DNA from: Dichetophora obliterata | Taxonomy: Eukaryota > Arthropoda > Insecta > Diptera > Sciomyzidae | Direction of reading: 5' to 3' | Assembly: GCA_963920525.1 (NCBI GenBank) | Contig: OY986438.1 | Coordinates: forward strand, 120,960,420 to 121,024,419 | Length of the DNA: 64,000 nucleotides | In this document: piece after piece, positions 34,992 to 46,408 of the stretch | Layout: every line of letters starts with the position of its first letter | Position numbering within the stretch: the first letter of the stretch is position 1 | Position numbers and translations under genes: made by a program | Notes under the pieces: generated by a model | Told to the model about the DNA's origin: nothing | What the model saw: only the letters and a program-made list of their open reading frames with translations | Databases searched by the model: none

Positions 34992-34994
34992 CAA

Positions 34995-37900
34995 TCAAAA
35001 ATTCTTTTGAATTAAAATTATTTAATATGTTTTTTAAGTTGTCTGTAATACCATCTTGGCACATTTTTGTTTAGATGCTATTTTTAAAAGGACTAAAACT
35101 TATTTATAACACAAACTTCAAAATGATATTAAAATAAAGTATACTAATGATTTCATTAATAAAACAAAAGTGTTGCTCGTATATATGAAAATTTTAAAAA
35201 AAACTTACAAAAATATTGTTCAATCTTTAAAAGTCACTTAATCTTTATTAACTAGAAAGAGCTATATGCAGATATAAATTTTGTTTTAAATTTTTTTTAC
35301 TGGGAGTTGTAGCGCACCCCTCGTTACTATTTTTTGCAACTTAATTATATTTTTTATAAACTACAAAGGTACGGAAATTTACTACGATGCTATTTAAAAT
35401 TCCCTGCACAACGGTCGCAATCCATTAAAAAAATTGCTAAGAATCAACAAGTCGAACAAAATTGGCAGAATACATTCTGAAGTGCAAAATGCAACAAAGT
35501 TAAGCCTATTAACCTCTCTTTTCATTTTTTTTTTTTTTTGTTCGCTCAAACAACTATATGTCAAAACATTTGACGCATAAATGATGAGACCCTGATTTTT
35601 TTCCATTTGTTAGGCTGACTGAGTGGTAGCATTCACCCCTCTGCTTAAGTGTTCAATATAAAAAAAATCAAAATCTATTTACAGTGCGATACTGTAAAAA
35701 CGTGCCATTCATAGCTATTTTCGCTACCCTCAGCGCGCTGAACTCTTAACGATCGCTGTTATCCTTTGTAATTGCGGTTTGTTATATATATTGATTGGTG
35801 ATTATTGAGCCGATTTATTGGTTTATTGTTGTTTTATTGTAGTATGTTTTGATCGCTTGGATCAGACCGATAAATATTTTATTGATTTCCATCACTTTTG
35901 TTTGCTTTGTATTGTTTGGGAATTAGCTGAGCTGAGTTAGGTTACTCTTATTAACTTTTGGGCTAATGTGATGTATGATGCGTGAACTGAGTTGAAAGAA
36001 ATATGTAATATAAAGAAAAGAATGTATACAAATTTATTGCAGGGTCAAAAATTGAGTAAGGGTTTATACCCCCACGCGAAATTCGTACTTACCCAGTAGT
36101 GCGTGGCATCATTGACGATTTCTTAAAGTAAATTTCTGCATGAGCTGGACTTAAAAAAATTTCATACAAAATATAATGCAAAGCAGCAAAAAAGATGTTT
36201 GTCTTGTGCGTCTATCTTGCGGCGCACAGTGGCTCGAACGATCGTTTGAGCGCTAAAAACCATAAAATGCAAATATCCAAATTTTTTAAACTTTTTTGAA
36301 TTCTAAATGAAAATTTTTCAAGGCTTTCAAATTTGCTATCCTTTTTATGTATCTTTAATACTTTTCGAGACATAGGGTTCGAAATTTCGAACTTATTTGT
36401 TCTCTGCACAAAGTTTTTATATTCAGTATATTTTTTAGCAACTTTTAAATGATCCTGTGTATAAACTGCTGGAGACATTTGGTTGCGGTTTTTTCAAAAT
36501 ACGAATGGGATATCTATAGGATCTAATCATCAATAGTTCCATAGTTATAAAATTGTTTGTTGTTCGACCACAGAAACTACATGGAATCAATCCTTGTTTT
36601 CACAATTTTTGATCTTTAAAGCCAAAAAAGTAAGGAACTAAGAGGAACAATCAACGGTATAAGAGACATGAATCCTCGAATTATCACCTTTACAGCCATA
36701 AAAGAATTTTTGCTAACATCTGCCATCGGTTGAATAAACTTTTAATTTTAAGAAAAAATTACGAGATTTCCTGGTTTAATGATTTTTCATTGTTATTAAT
36801 CCACTCATCGAAATAATTTAATGTTTCTTGAGGTGTTTATTCCAAAAATGACAAACATTTTTCTCCTGAGCGGCATTTTCATATAAAAAAATAACATTTT
36901 CGGTCCATTTTTCCACTTTAGCGAAATTTCTTCAACGTTTCGGCATTGTTTCCTTCACGCATTTTCTTAAACGTTTCGATTTTCTATTCGCTAACGAGAT
37001 TTCCTCAAGCTTCTGCCTATTGTTAGTTAACGAAACTTCCTCATTATTTCGATATTAGGTTCTTGCATGATATATCTTGACGTTTCAGCATTGCGTTTTT
37101 GCACGAATTTGAAACATTTATATTAAATTTTCGGCAGTGAAATGAGCATGTTTCGTTAAGGATCAGGAAAAATCGTTCATGATTCATTTGAGTTTTCTTC
37201 AAGACTGGAACTACTGGGTAGGTATTTTAACTTTGTCAGTATGTTTGTAACGCCTATATAGAGATATGGCTTATATAGAACAGTATATATATGCTTAGTC
37301 AACCTTTTGAGTCGATTTGCACGTGTATGTCTGCTTATCGTCACGATTGCTGCCGTAATTTAGAGCTATCGCAATACAATTGCATATCGAGGGCTTATAT
37401 TCAAAACGTCTTATCTACATTTTGACTAACAATTTTTCAAGCCAAACTCATCACTGATCCCAGCTACATCTATTATACAAATTTAAACTGAAAAAACCTA
37501 GTTTTACTACTATATATCCTGTATTTTATCATGTTTTTATCTACAAAGATACTTATTTATGAATGCAAAACTGTCTACCCACATCACATTTTTTTATATT
37601 TCATATGAGTAGGACAGTGCTCATGCAAAGATAGAGGCAAAGTTGAAAAACCAAACCATATATTTGCCATACGAATAACTCCGTAGATAGGCATTTCATA
37701 AGGGGGGCAAAAAAATATGTATTTCCCATAGGGATTTCTTAAGGCTTAAGATCTTTCAAAATTTCTTAACCGTCGAAATGAAAAAAGTTAATGAAATTTT
37801 ATTTATTTTGTGGGTCCAGTAAACAAATGTGCAATTTTCATGAATATTTTTTTGGCAAAAGTAAAAAAAATAGGTACTCAAAACTTTCAAGGCATATTTA

Positions 37901-38021
37901 TAGTACTTTGAAGAAGAATGTATAAAATGTTCAGATTATTTAATCAATATTCTAAGGTAGGACAATTGGCGACGTGGTCCAGTGCGCAAAACACGAACCG
38001 AGCTGGCAACCTATCCACAGG
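34995..38021. other. Long AT-rich region, no gene recognised
   Basis: No family-level coding signal on either strand. A region at 36900-37100 repeats ACGAAATTTCCTCAACG(C)TTTCG-like phrases (gcgaaatttcttcaacgtttcggc, acgagatttcctcaagcttc, acgaaacttcctcattatttcg), which suggests a decayed tandem repeat of about 55 bp. GGCGACGTGGTCCAGTGCGC near 37969 is tRNA A-box-like but isolated. Confidence 0.45.
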
Positions 38022-38917
38022 TCGTAAAATTCATCTGAAACCAAAAATCAAAAAATTCTATTTAGTAAGAGTGTGATTATGGAATATATTACAGCCCTAA
38101 TCTGGCAAAGTAACAATTGTAACCCAGTATTTTTGATATTTTTATGTGATTGCTGTAATTTTTGTTTTCAAAATAAAATTAGAAGCTTTGTTATTAAATT
38201 GCGACTACGATTAGTAATCAATTATATTATTTTTTAAAAATAATGGTAAGAATTATATAATCCTTGATGGAGAAGTACATGATTGGTAGTTGATAATGAT
38301 TAAAAATAATCACAAATAATGACGAATAATTGAAATTACGAAAATAATTACAAACAATCAAAAATAATCAGGAAAAAATAATGTGCCTACTTTTACAAAT
38401 TATTTAAATAATCAAAAAGAATCAAAAATAATTTCTAAAAGTATTCGCATTATATTTTTTTGATTAGTTTTGATTCTTTTTGATTATTTTTGTAATTTGA
38501 AGTAATCTTTATTATTTTTTGATTATTTGTTATCATAATTATAAGATTATGACTACAAAAAAAAAGAATTGTACTAAATAAATTATTTCACCTTATAAAA
38601 AAAAAATCTAATCACTTATGATTACGATTAGTATACATTATTTAACAGTTATGATTTGAAGCTAAAAAAACAAACATTTTTAATGAAATTGTCACTATCA
38701 AAGAAGCAGGTGAAACTTTTTTCAGAATTTATTATTTTTGAGCTTCAAATTTTGTATTGAAATCAAAAAATGACAACAAACACATAGAAATATTAAAAAT
38801 ACTAGGTAAAAATTGTTACTTTACCAGAATAGGGCTGTAAAAGTAATCTATTCCATAATCACACTCTTACTAAATAGGAGAATTTTTTGATTTTTGGTTT
38901 CAGATGAATTTTACGAA
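38022..38917. mobile_element. Foldback element
   Basis: TCGTAAAATTCATCTGAAAC at 38022 is inverted at the right end (GTTTCAGATGAATTTTACGA). Inside, TTTAGTAAGAGTGTGATTAT is mirrored by ATAATCACACTCTTACTAAA and ACAGCCCTAATCTGG by CCAGAATAGGGCTGT. Arms are roughly 200 bp. The middle consists of irregular AAAAATAATC(A) repeats. It sits just 5' of LINE-E. Confidence 0.8.
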
Positions 38918-40825
38918 ATTCATTAAATTCATGATATTCATTAAAAACATAACAAAATGGCGGCGTTTGAAAATTTTTTTTTCATTTTTAGTGAAAATGT
39001 TCGTTACCTTTTAATTGATAAATCTAATGATGATCCAATATGCAATATTTTGGTTAGATTCCGTTGATTATAATTCGTTGTTTAATGACCTATCTGCTAT
39101 AAATTGGTCTCAATGCTGGTTTCTCAGTACAGTAAATGAGAAGGTAAATTTTTTCATTAATGAAATACAAGCACTATTTGATTATCATGTCCCATTAGTA
39201 ACTCGTCGCGTCTCTAACAAAAGTTGTCCTTGGTTTTCAAGAAATGTAATGCTAGCCCTTAAGACTCGTAACAAAATGTACAATCGCTTTAAAAGAAATT
39301 CCACAGCATTAAACTGGGATAATTACAAGAGAGCAAGAAATGAAGCTAACCTGGCTGTAAAATTAGCAAAACGTGCTTTTTTCATTAACAAGTTAAACTC
39401 TACACAGCCTTCTAAAAAACTCTGGAACAACTTAAGACAGGCTGGAGTATGCAATGTTAAATCTGACGATTGTCACATTGATCCTAATATCTTAAATGAT
39501 TATTTTATTGCTTCCTCTGCGTCCACTGATACTCTGTTGCCTAGTATATCAAGATCTTTAAGTCCTGTAAATCTAAATCTATTTAGTTTGGAGTTTGCTG
39601 CTGTAGGTGAGAGTGATGTTGCTAGTTGCGTTAATAGAATAAAGTCGAATGCCTTGGGTGAAGATGGAATATCCATTAAATTCATTAAAATTATCTTACC
39701 TCATATATTAAGCTCATTAACCCACATTATAAATCACTGTTTCACAAGCTCCTGCTTTCCTGATGTTTGGAAAGCAGCAAAAATTGCTCCCATAGCTAAA
39801 AAATCCAACGCTCATGAACCATCTGATTTTCGTCCTGTAAGTCTACTTTCACCTCTATCAAAAGTAGTTGAGTCTCTCATGGCTGCACAAATCTCGGAGC
39901 ACATAAAAAAATATGACTTTATGACTCCACTTCAGTCTGGTTTTAGACCAGGCCACAGCTGCGCTACAGCTATGCTAAAAATTCTCGATGACATTAGAAT
40001 TACATATGATTTGGGTCACATTAATCTTCTTTGCCTGCTAGATTTTTCTAAGGCTTTTGACTCTGTTGACCATTCTATATTGTGCCAAAAACTTGAAGAT
40101 CATTTTAAGTTTTCCAGCATGGCAGTCCGTCTGTTATATAGTTACTTAGTTGGAAGAACTCAAAGAGTGAGGGTGGGTAATAGTCTGTCCGCTTTTCGTA
40201 ATTTAAATTGTGGGGTTCCTCAAGGCTCTGTACTTGGTCCGCTTTTATTCTCTATGTTTATTAATGATATTTTTAACAAATGCAGGCATGTTACAATGCA
40301 TGCATATGCTGATGATCTGCAACTGTACTTGTCTAGACCTCTTAACCTTGTTGATGACTTATGTATTAAAAGGAATGATGACTTAAATAAAATTTCAGAA
40401 TGGGCTCAAACTAATAAGCTCAAGCTCAACCCCCAGAAATCATATGTCTCACCGATTTTTAAATCTAAGGTCTCGTTCGATAATATACCTGCCATTTATC
40501 TAAATCAGTGTCGGGCACATTTTAATTTCCCAAACACACGTGTTTGGAAACAAAATGCTGCTTGAGCGACGTCGACACATGTACACTATAAGCTTCTTTG
40601 TGCGGCTTTCAATCGTATGCGTTCGGCTGTTGCTTTGTTTTGATTTTTGCTAAGCAAATCAAGTCAGTTTATGTTGAGCACTTGTTGTAGTTAGGTCTGG
40701 CTCATGAACCAAGAAATAAAGATCATGCAAAGAAATGAGCCGCCATATTGTAAACAAAAACAGCTGATAGGTCTGACGTCATCGGTCACAAAATCTTTTG
40801 TTTACGAATAGTGACTGGATGTTGA

Positions 40826-41218
40826 ATGTTATTTGTTAAAATTTTAAAGAATTATCATATAAATGTTATGTGTTTTTATATTAAAACGAAGTGTGCTGTA
40901 GCGACATGCATTAATTGCTACAGCAAAAAAAAAAACAAATACGTTGGTTTCTACCGTTTCCCCAAGGAAAAAATTGCTTGTAAGCAATGGGAGATTTTTT
41001 GTCGGCTAAATGTCGACACTGCAATGGCAAGAATCTGTGGAGATCATTTTCTGCCTGAAGACTTCGAAAGAAGGGTCCAAGTTCAAGTGGGTAAGTACTT
41101 CTACATTTCCACGTAAATATTCTTTTAAAAAATGTTACGATAGGTTTTGGCAAAGCTATGCGCTTAAAGCCGGGCGCTGTCCCAACAGTTATGACCAAGG
41201 AGGTGCAGCCAGGAAATG
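40826..41218 (+). CDS. THAP-domain exons of the P-like element (two exons, 53-bp intron)
   Basis: Exon 1 (ATG 40826, or an internal Met at MCFYIK) encodes a THAP zinc finger. It has KCAVATCINC, a basic loop, VGFYRFPKE, KQWEIFCRLN and ICGDHFLPEDF, giving the C-X4-C ... C-X2-H metal site. A donor GTAAGTAC at 41091 and an acceptor TAG at 41141-41143 define a 53-bp phase-1 intron. Exon 2 continues GFGKAMRLKPGAVPTVMTKE, supplying the LKPGAVPT box that closes THAP domains. THAP domains are the site-specific DNA-binding heads of P transposases. After QPGNA the frame enters a 116-bp hairpin insertion and stops. The product may be a DNA-binding-only protein. Splicing is predicted from sequence alone. 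Confidence 0.7.
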
Positions 41219-41334
41219 CAGGGGCCGAATTACAGCATCCGTGATCGAGCAAAATTGTACTAGATTGATAGGCACTTGTCTCGTTGTGCCCTTCGTAATG
41301 TTGGTCGATCACGGATGCTGTAATTCGGTCCCAG
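41219..41334. mobile_element. 116-bp hairpin MITE inside exon 2 of the P-like element
   Basis: GGCCGAATTACAGCATCCGT (41223) and ACGGATGCTGTAATTCGGT (ends 41329) are near-perfect inverted arms of about 27 bp extending to GATCGA / TCGATC. The ends read CAGGGGCC and GGTCCCAG. It interrupts the open frame. No clear TSD is seen. Confidence 0.65.
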
Positions 41335-41338
41335 AACG

Positions 41339-41524
41339 ATGTCAGCGAATTTTAAAGCGCGAAAACAAAAAAATCGTAAGTGCTCTGCTTCAGGGGTCGT
41401 TGGTCATGGAGAAGTTTTTCCTGTAGAGGAAATAGAAAAACTAAACAGGGACGCTTCTATTTCTAACCGCTCTTCAGAGCAGTTACTTCAATCGAAAATA
41501 CGGCAGCTATATTCGCAAGTGTAA
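41339..41524 (+). pseudogene. P-like element: exon 2 remainder with short coiled-coil segment
   Basis: Downstream of the hairpin, an open frame reads MSANFKARKQKNRKCSASGV, then EEIEKLNRDASISNRSSEQL and LQSKIRQLYSQV-stop. The SSEQLLQSKIRQLYSQV heptads suit the coiled-coil that follows the THAP domain in P transposases. GTGTAAGTAA at the end resembles a splice donor. A further open piece at about 41651-41860 (AHMTTLEKVFNDVNGDGLLI, then SKNYLQTHITSAEHV) may be the 3' exon remnant. Its assignment to the P C-terminus is inference. Confidence 0.5.
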
Positions 41525-43332
41525 GTAAAATTTAACAATTTTATGAATTCAATATTTTTTATCTTTTTCTTGGAGTGAACAGCGGTTTGGAAAACCTCGC
41601 GTGATACATATAAGGCTGGAAGAAGAAGCGGCAGCATCACTTAGTTAGGTAGATCCTTTAAGCGAAGGCGGTTCGCCAAGCCAACGGAAGAGCTCATGGC
41701 GCATATGACTACGTTGGAAAAAGTGTTCAACGACGTAAATGGCGACGGGCTGCTAATAAGCAAAAATTATTTGCAGACGCACATTACAAGTGCAGAGCAT
41801 GTTATTTGTGACAACAAAATAAAAAAATGTTTTTCCGCGCACGAATGTTTTTTAAAATAAGATTATTAAATAAAGAAATTGTGAACAATTCGATGCAGAG
41901 GAAAAGAAAATTGAACAAAACAGTTCAATAATAAAAACAAAGTGAACATCCAATTTTGTATTCTATTTATTTGCAGTTTTTCTTTTTACAGCGTTCAATA
42001 CATTTAGTTACTGCATGGAAATATAAACAAACAAAGTATTCAAACACTTTTTTCGCGAATTAAACTTATTAATTTTATAATTTTTCACTTTTATCCGAGT
42101 TTTCACATGTTTTGCATGCAAATCATATGCAAATTGACAGTTTCATAGCATGCTTGTGACCGATGACGTTGCACGAAAAATTACTTTTTTCTCGCACTGC
42201 TCTTTGCGTGATCTTCTCTTATTGGTTCATGGGTCTGGCTGCTCAATTTTGCAAATGCACAGATAAAAATGATGCCTGAAGAATGGGAATATGATTTTTT
42301 TTATAGAAAACAACGATGGCGACGTTCACAAGCATTAAACTCGCATTAGCTTTAACATACTTAATAAAATTGCGCCACCGAGTAGACGGACGCAAAACTC
42401 ATCTGCACTGATGAACTTCCAGCTTAAAACTGACGAACGCCAATTTGCTCTTCGTTTTTCTCTGCTTCACACACAAGCAAAGAATATGATAATATGTGTG
42501 TGCCCATCACTGATCTAAATAGTGTTCAACTAAATTTTGTTGACAAGATAAAAAATCTTGGTTACCACATTGACTCTTCACTCTCTTGCGAAAACCATAT
42601 CAATACTGTTGTATGTAAGGTTTACTATGAGTTGCGGAACTTGAGGTGGACTGCGTCATTTGTTCCTCTTGTAACTAGAAAGAAGTTAGTCCAACAGCTC
42701 ATAGTGCCAATCATCTCCTACTCAGATGTCGTGTACAGTAAAATTGATTCTAGGTCCAGGATGAAGCTGGAGCTGGCATTTAATAATGCTGTGAGGTACG
42801 TTTATGGCCTTAGAAAATTTGATCACATCAGTCACTTGAGCAATAAAATTCTGGGCTGTAATATTTTGAGTTATTTAAATGCTAGAAACTGTATTTTTTT
42901 ACACAATTTAATATATTCACAAACACCTAATTACCTATTTGTGAAACTCCAATTCTGCAGATCTATTAGAAATTTCAACCTTAAAATACCAGTTTATAAT
43001 TATTTGAATTCCAATAGATTATTTTTTGTGAACGCCATCAGATTGTGGAATACGTTGCCTTATGGAATCAAAATAATTCGAAATAAACATATCTTTAAGC
43101 ATGAAATTCTCTAATTCTTTTCTTAAATCTCTTGTCTATCACTTTTAATCTAAATAAAATATAATTAGCAGCTAAGTCTACATTTTATTCATTTATAATA
43201 CATTGTTAAGTTAGCTTTAATTTTCATTCATGGTATTAAAAACTGTTGTTATCATGTCATACTTAGTGCATTTATAAGACTCTGTCTTACATGTCGACAT
43301 TGTTCCTTTAAATAAAATAAAATAAATTATGG

Positions 43333-45263
43333 TTCATGCCATTAACAATTTAATTAAAAAATGGCCAAAAAAACATTAATGGCCTTATTTCATGGAACGC
43401 ACGCAATCACCTCACCTGGGGTTTTTTGTCTGGAAACACCATTTCCATATGAATCAGAGCAAACTCTCTCTCTCTCTCTCTCTGAAATTTTCCTTTAAAA
43501 TAAAAATCCAAAAATCTTATGCAAGTGACTGAGCTCGTTTTACAAAATAAGGACACAAATTCAATTTTCAAAATATTTTTAATATTATTTATATGCTTTT
43601 TGATCATAGGTTTATATGCAATTAAAAACACAGTTTTAATTAATTTTTTTCCGACGTTTCGTTGTCTATTTTCCAACATTTTCAAGGGATTTTTTTATTA
43701 AATTTCTAAAACAAAAACAAAAACAAAGAACACTGGATTAATATATATAGGAATTTACATAAAGTGACATTAAGCATAATAGTAGAAAATTTGAATAATT
43801 ATTTTTTTGAAAATTTTAAAAAATGCATGAACTTACAAAATTATGTGTGTGGCATATATCGTTATTGGTAACTTTATATTTTTCCATTTGGCAAGTTCAA
43901 AAGCGGTTGTACTTTGTGCATGAAAAGTGCAAAACTTGCTGTTACATTTTTTGTCATTTCCTTGTATTTTGTTATAAACAACAGAAAATATAACATTTTT
44001 GGCTACATGTGCCATTGCATCATCTTAAGACTGCGTTTTTTTCACACATGTTTGATAAAAATTCCTTAGAAAATTTTTTTAAAGTATTTACGGAATTTGA
44101 AGTATTTACGGAATTTGAAAGTATTTACAGTATTTGAAAGTATTTACAGTATTTGAAAGTTTTTGAAGTATTTACAGTATTTGAGGAAATATTAGGTATT
44201 TGTACTTGATACTTATTTTTAAAATACTTTCTATTTGCAGTTAACAGGTATTTAAATACTGAAAATAGTAAATACTTTACAGCTCTGTTATAAAATAACC
44301 TAAATTTTTCAGCGAAAATCGCGTTTTCGACTTCAAAACGCTACCAAAAAAAAAGAGATTTTCAAAAACTCTTCGGTACTACCTCGGGAAACATTTTACC
44401 TTTTAAACTAGTTTTAAATTTTTTTTCAGATGATCCGTGTTCACCTCTATAGTGTTCACCGCAAAACAACTTTTTTCGAGGCGCCTCCGGAGAATCGCTG
44501 CCGCGGACTTATTTAGCGATAATTTTTAATTTTTTTTTCCAAATATACTAAAGAAGTCAAACTACAACATGTATATGAAATAAATACACCAACATTATTC
44601 ATGTCTCTAAGAAAAAAATCATGAAAACATGCCTTTTTCGGTTTTAAAACAGTGTCATCCCAAGGAATCAAAAGATTAATTCAAAAAAATCCTCTACTTT
44701 TTCTGCAGTTACATTGCATCTTGATAAAAGAGGCTTACTTATTTCCTTTCCAAGTTAATAGAAGCATATCTCAGTTTCATTTTAAGATATATTTTAAATG
44801 CTTCTTTATCGTTCTTCCGAACATTTTCCAAAGTCTCGAATACAGTATTTATATGTTCGCAGATTGTCAGATTTGACGTAAATGAAAATATTTTATGTAT
44901 TAAATGGACTGCAACCAAATATTGTGGATTCGTAACTGCTCACATTAGTTAGTTTGCTTGATATGAATTTGATCACAGCTAGAATTTGAGGTAAAAAGGT
45001 ATTGTAATCACTTGACTATAGTCACATACAGCTCAAGAAGTCGTGAAATTGACAAATCTGCCGATAAAATGCACTTTTACTTTAAGTAAACCACTTAGTG
45101 AACAAGGAAGCAATGCTCATTATTATTGTTATTTTAAATACTTTCTACAAATGTTAAAAAAAAAATAAACTAAAATATCCATATCGTACTAGCAACCCTC
45201 CGCGGCTTTCCCGCGATACGTAAAAAAAATTTTTGAAATATGTTGTAGGAATGGGTAACGCAA
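43333..45263. other. AT-rich intergenic region with simple repeats
   Basis: Contains (CT)n at 43464-43483, an AAAAAC run near 43710, and a tandem repeat at 44082-44186 built on GTATTTACAGTATTTGAAA (about 19 bp, five to six degenerate copies). No gene recognised. Confidence 0.6.
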
Positions 45264-46094
45264 ATACTATATACTATACTATACTATACTATACTATACT
45301 ATACTATACTATACTATACTATACTATACTATACTATACTATACTATACTATACTATACTATACTATACTATACTATACTATACTATACTATACTATACT
45401 ATACTATACTATACTATACTATACTATACTATACTATACTATACTATACTATACTATACTATACTATACTATACTATACTATACTATACTATACTATACT
45501 ATACTATACTATACTATACTATACTATACTATACTATACTATACTATACTATACTATACTATACTATACTATACTATACTATACTATACTATACTATACT
45601 ATACTATACTATACTATACTATACTATACTATACTATACTATACTATACTATACTATACTATACTATACTATACTATACTATACTATACTATACTATACT
45701 ATACTATACTATACTATACTATACTATACTATACTATACTATACTATACTATACTATACTATACTATACTATACTATACTATACTATACTATACTATACT
45801 ATACTATACTATACTATACTATACTATACTATACTATACTATACTATACTATACTGTACTATACTATACTATACTATACTATACTATACTATACTATACT
45901 ATACTATACTATACTATACTATACTATACTATACTATACTATACTATACTATACTATACTATACTATACTATACTATACTATACTATACTATACTATACT
46001 ATACTATACTATACTATACTATACTATACTATACTATACTATACTATACTATACTATACTATACTATACTATACTATACTATACTATACTATAC
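45264..46094. repeat. (TATAC)n pentanucleotide microsatellite, left array
   Basis: About 166 uninterrupted 5-bp units, with one substitution (A to G at 45856). It stops directly at a T-run that is the complement of the LINE-F poly(A) tail. The long frame across it (repeated YYTIL) is a reading of the repeat, not a gene. Confidence 0.97.
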
Positions 46095-46408
46095 TTTTTT
46101 TTTTTTTTGTTGGACGTAGTGATAGCGCGCTATCATCTAGTGGCCCCACGATACTCCACCAGCTCCACCCCGGAACCGCGTCAGCATTTCATCAGGACGG
46201 GGGTTTGATTTCGTAAGATTCCTACGTCCTCCTTAAGCAAGGAGGTTCGGAACTACTGAAGTTTCTCTCCTTTAATATTTTATTTATGTGTCTTTCACAC
46301 AAAGTCCATGCAAGTCCATGCATGTTCAGATTTTAGCATTTCGTTCAACAGATTCTCTTCAGTTAATGTAACACCTAGCATATCATTTAAAGCTCGTCTC
46401 TCCTCCAA

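Larger units (their letters stand above)
40703..42231 (+). mobile_element. P-like element, internally shortened (1.53 kb)
   Basis: The terminal inverted repeats of 30 bp begin CATGAACCAAGAAATAAAG (left) and CATGAACCAATAAGAGAAG (right, complement), with 25 of 30 matches. The ends start CATGA, as in Drosophila P. Subterminal 15-bp inverted repeats CGTCATCGGTCACAA lie at 40778-40792 and 42154-42168. The identical 9-mer GGTCTGGCT flanks both ends (40694-40702 and 42232-42240). Its complement contains GCCAGACC, very close to the published P target consensus GGCCAGAC. Inside are a THAP-encoding exon, a short intron and further exon remnants. The size is about half that of a complete P element. Confidence 0.8.
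40506..42512. mobile_element. hAT-type MITE of about 470 bp, hosting a P-like element
   Basis: The ends CAGTGTCGGGCACA and TGTGCCCATCACTG are flanked by the 8-bp duplication ATCTAAAT (40498-40505 and 42513-42520). A CAGNG terminus with an 8-bp TSD is the hAT pattern. Removing the internal P-like element (40703-42231) and one 9-bp flank copy leaves about 469 bp without coding capacity. Confidence 0.8.
39042..43114 (+). pseudogene. LINE-E ORF2 (reverse transcriptase), split by nested transposons
   Basis: The first part has NKSCPWFSRNVMLALKTRNK, ALGEDGISIKFIKIILPHI, DFRPVSLLSPLSKVVESL, QSGFRPGHSCATAML, LLDFSKAFDSVDHSILC, GVPQGSVLGPLLFSMFINDI and an intact catalytic HAYADDLQLYL. It reaches NIPAIYLN, where the hAT element begins. 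After the insertion the frame resumes as DLNSVQLNFVDKIKNLGYHI and continues with VSYSDVVYS-type text (IISYSDVVYSKIDSRSRMKL) to HKHIFKHEIL. The endonuclease is missing except for its tail. Apart from the 5' loss and the insertion there are few lesions. Confidence 0.85.
39040..43320 (+). mobile_element. LINE-E: CR1-like non-LTR retrotransposon, 5'-truncated, interrupted
   Basis: Coding sequence begins abruptly near 39040 in the linker after the endonuclease and runs through RT to 40505. It is interrupted by the hAT/P nest (40506-42512), resumes at 42521, and stops at 43114 (HEIL-stop). A 3' UTR and a tail of AAATA repeats (AAATAAAATAAAATAAA) end near 43332. The RT frame is open on both sides of the insertion, so the nest landed in a rather young copy. 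It is related to LINE-C. Confidence 0.85.

Noticed and set aside
41010..41426. 138-codon frame overlapping the THAP exons
   Set aside because: It reads through the intron and the hairpin in a frame unrelated to the THAP protein.
45233..46216. 327-codon open frame of repeated YYTIL
   Set aside because: It is a translation of the (TATAC)n array plus junction sequence. A 5-bp repeat lacking a stop in one frame gives this automatically.
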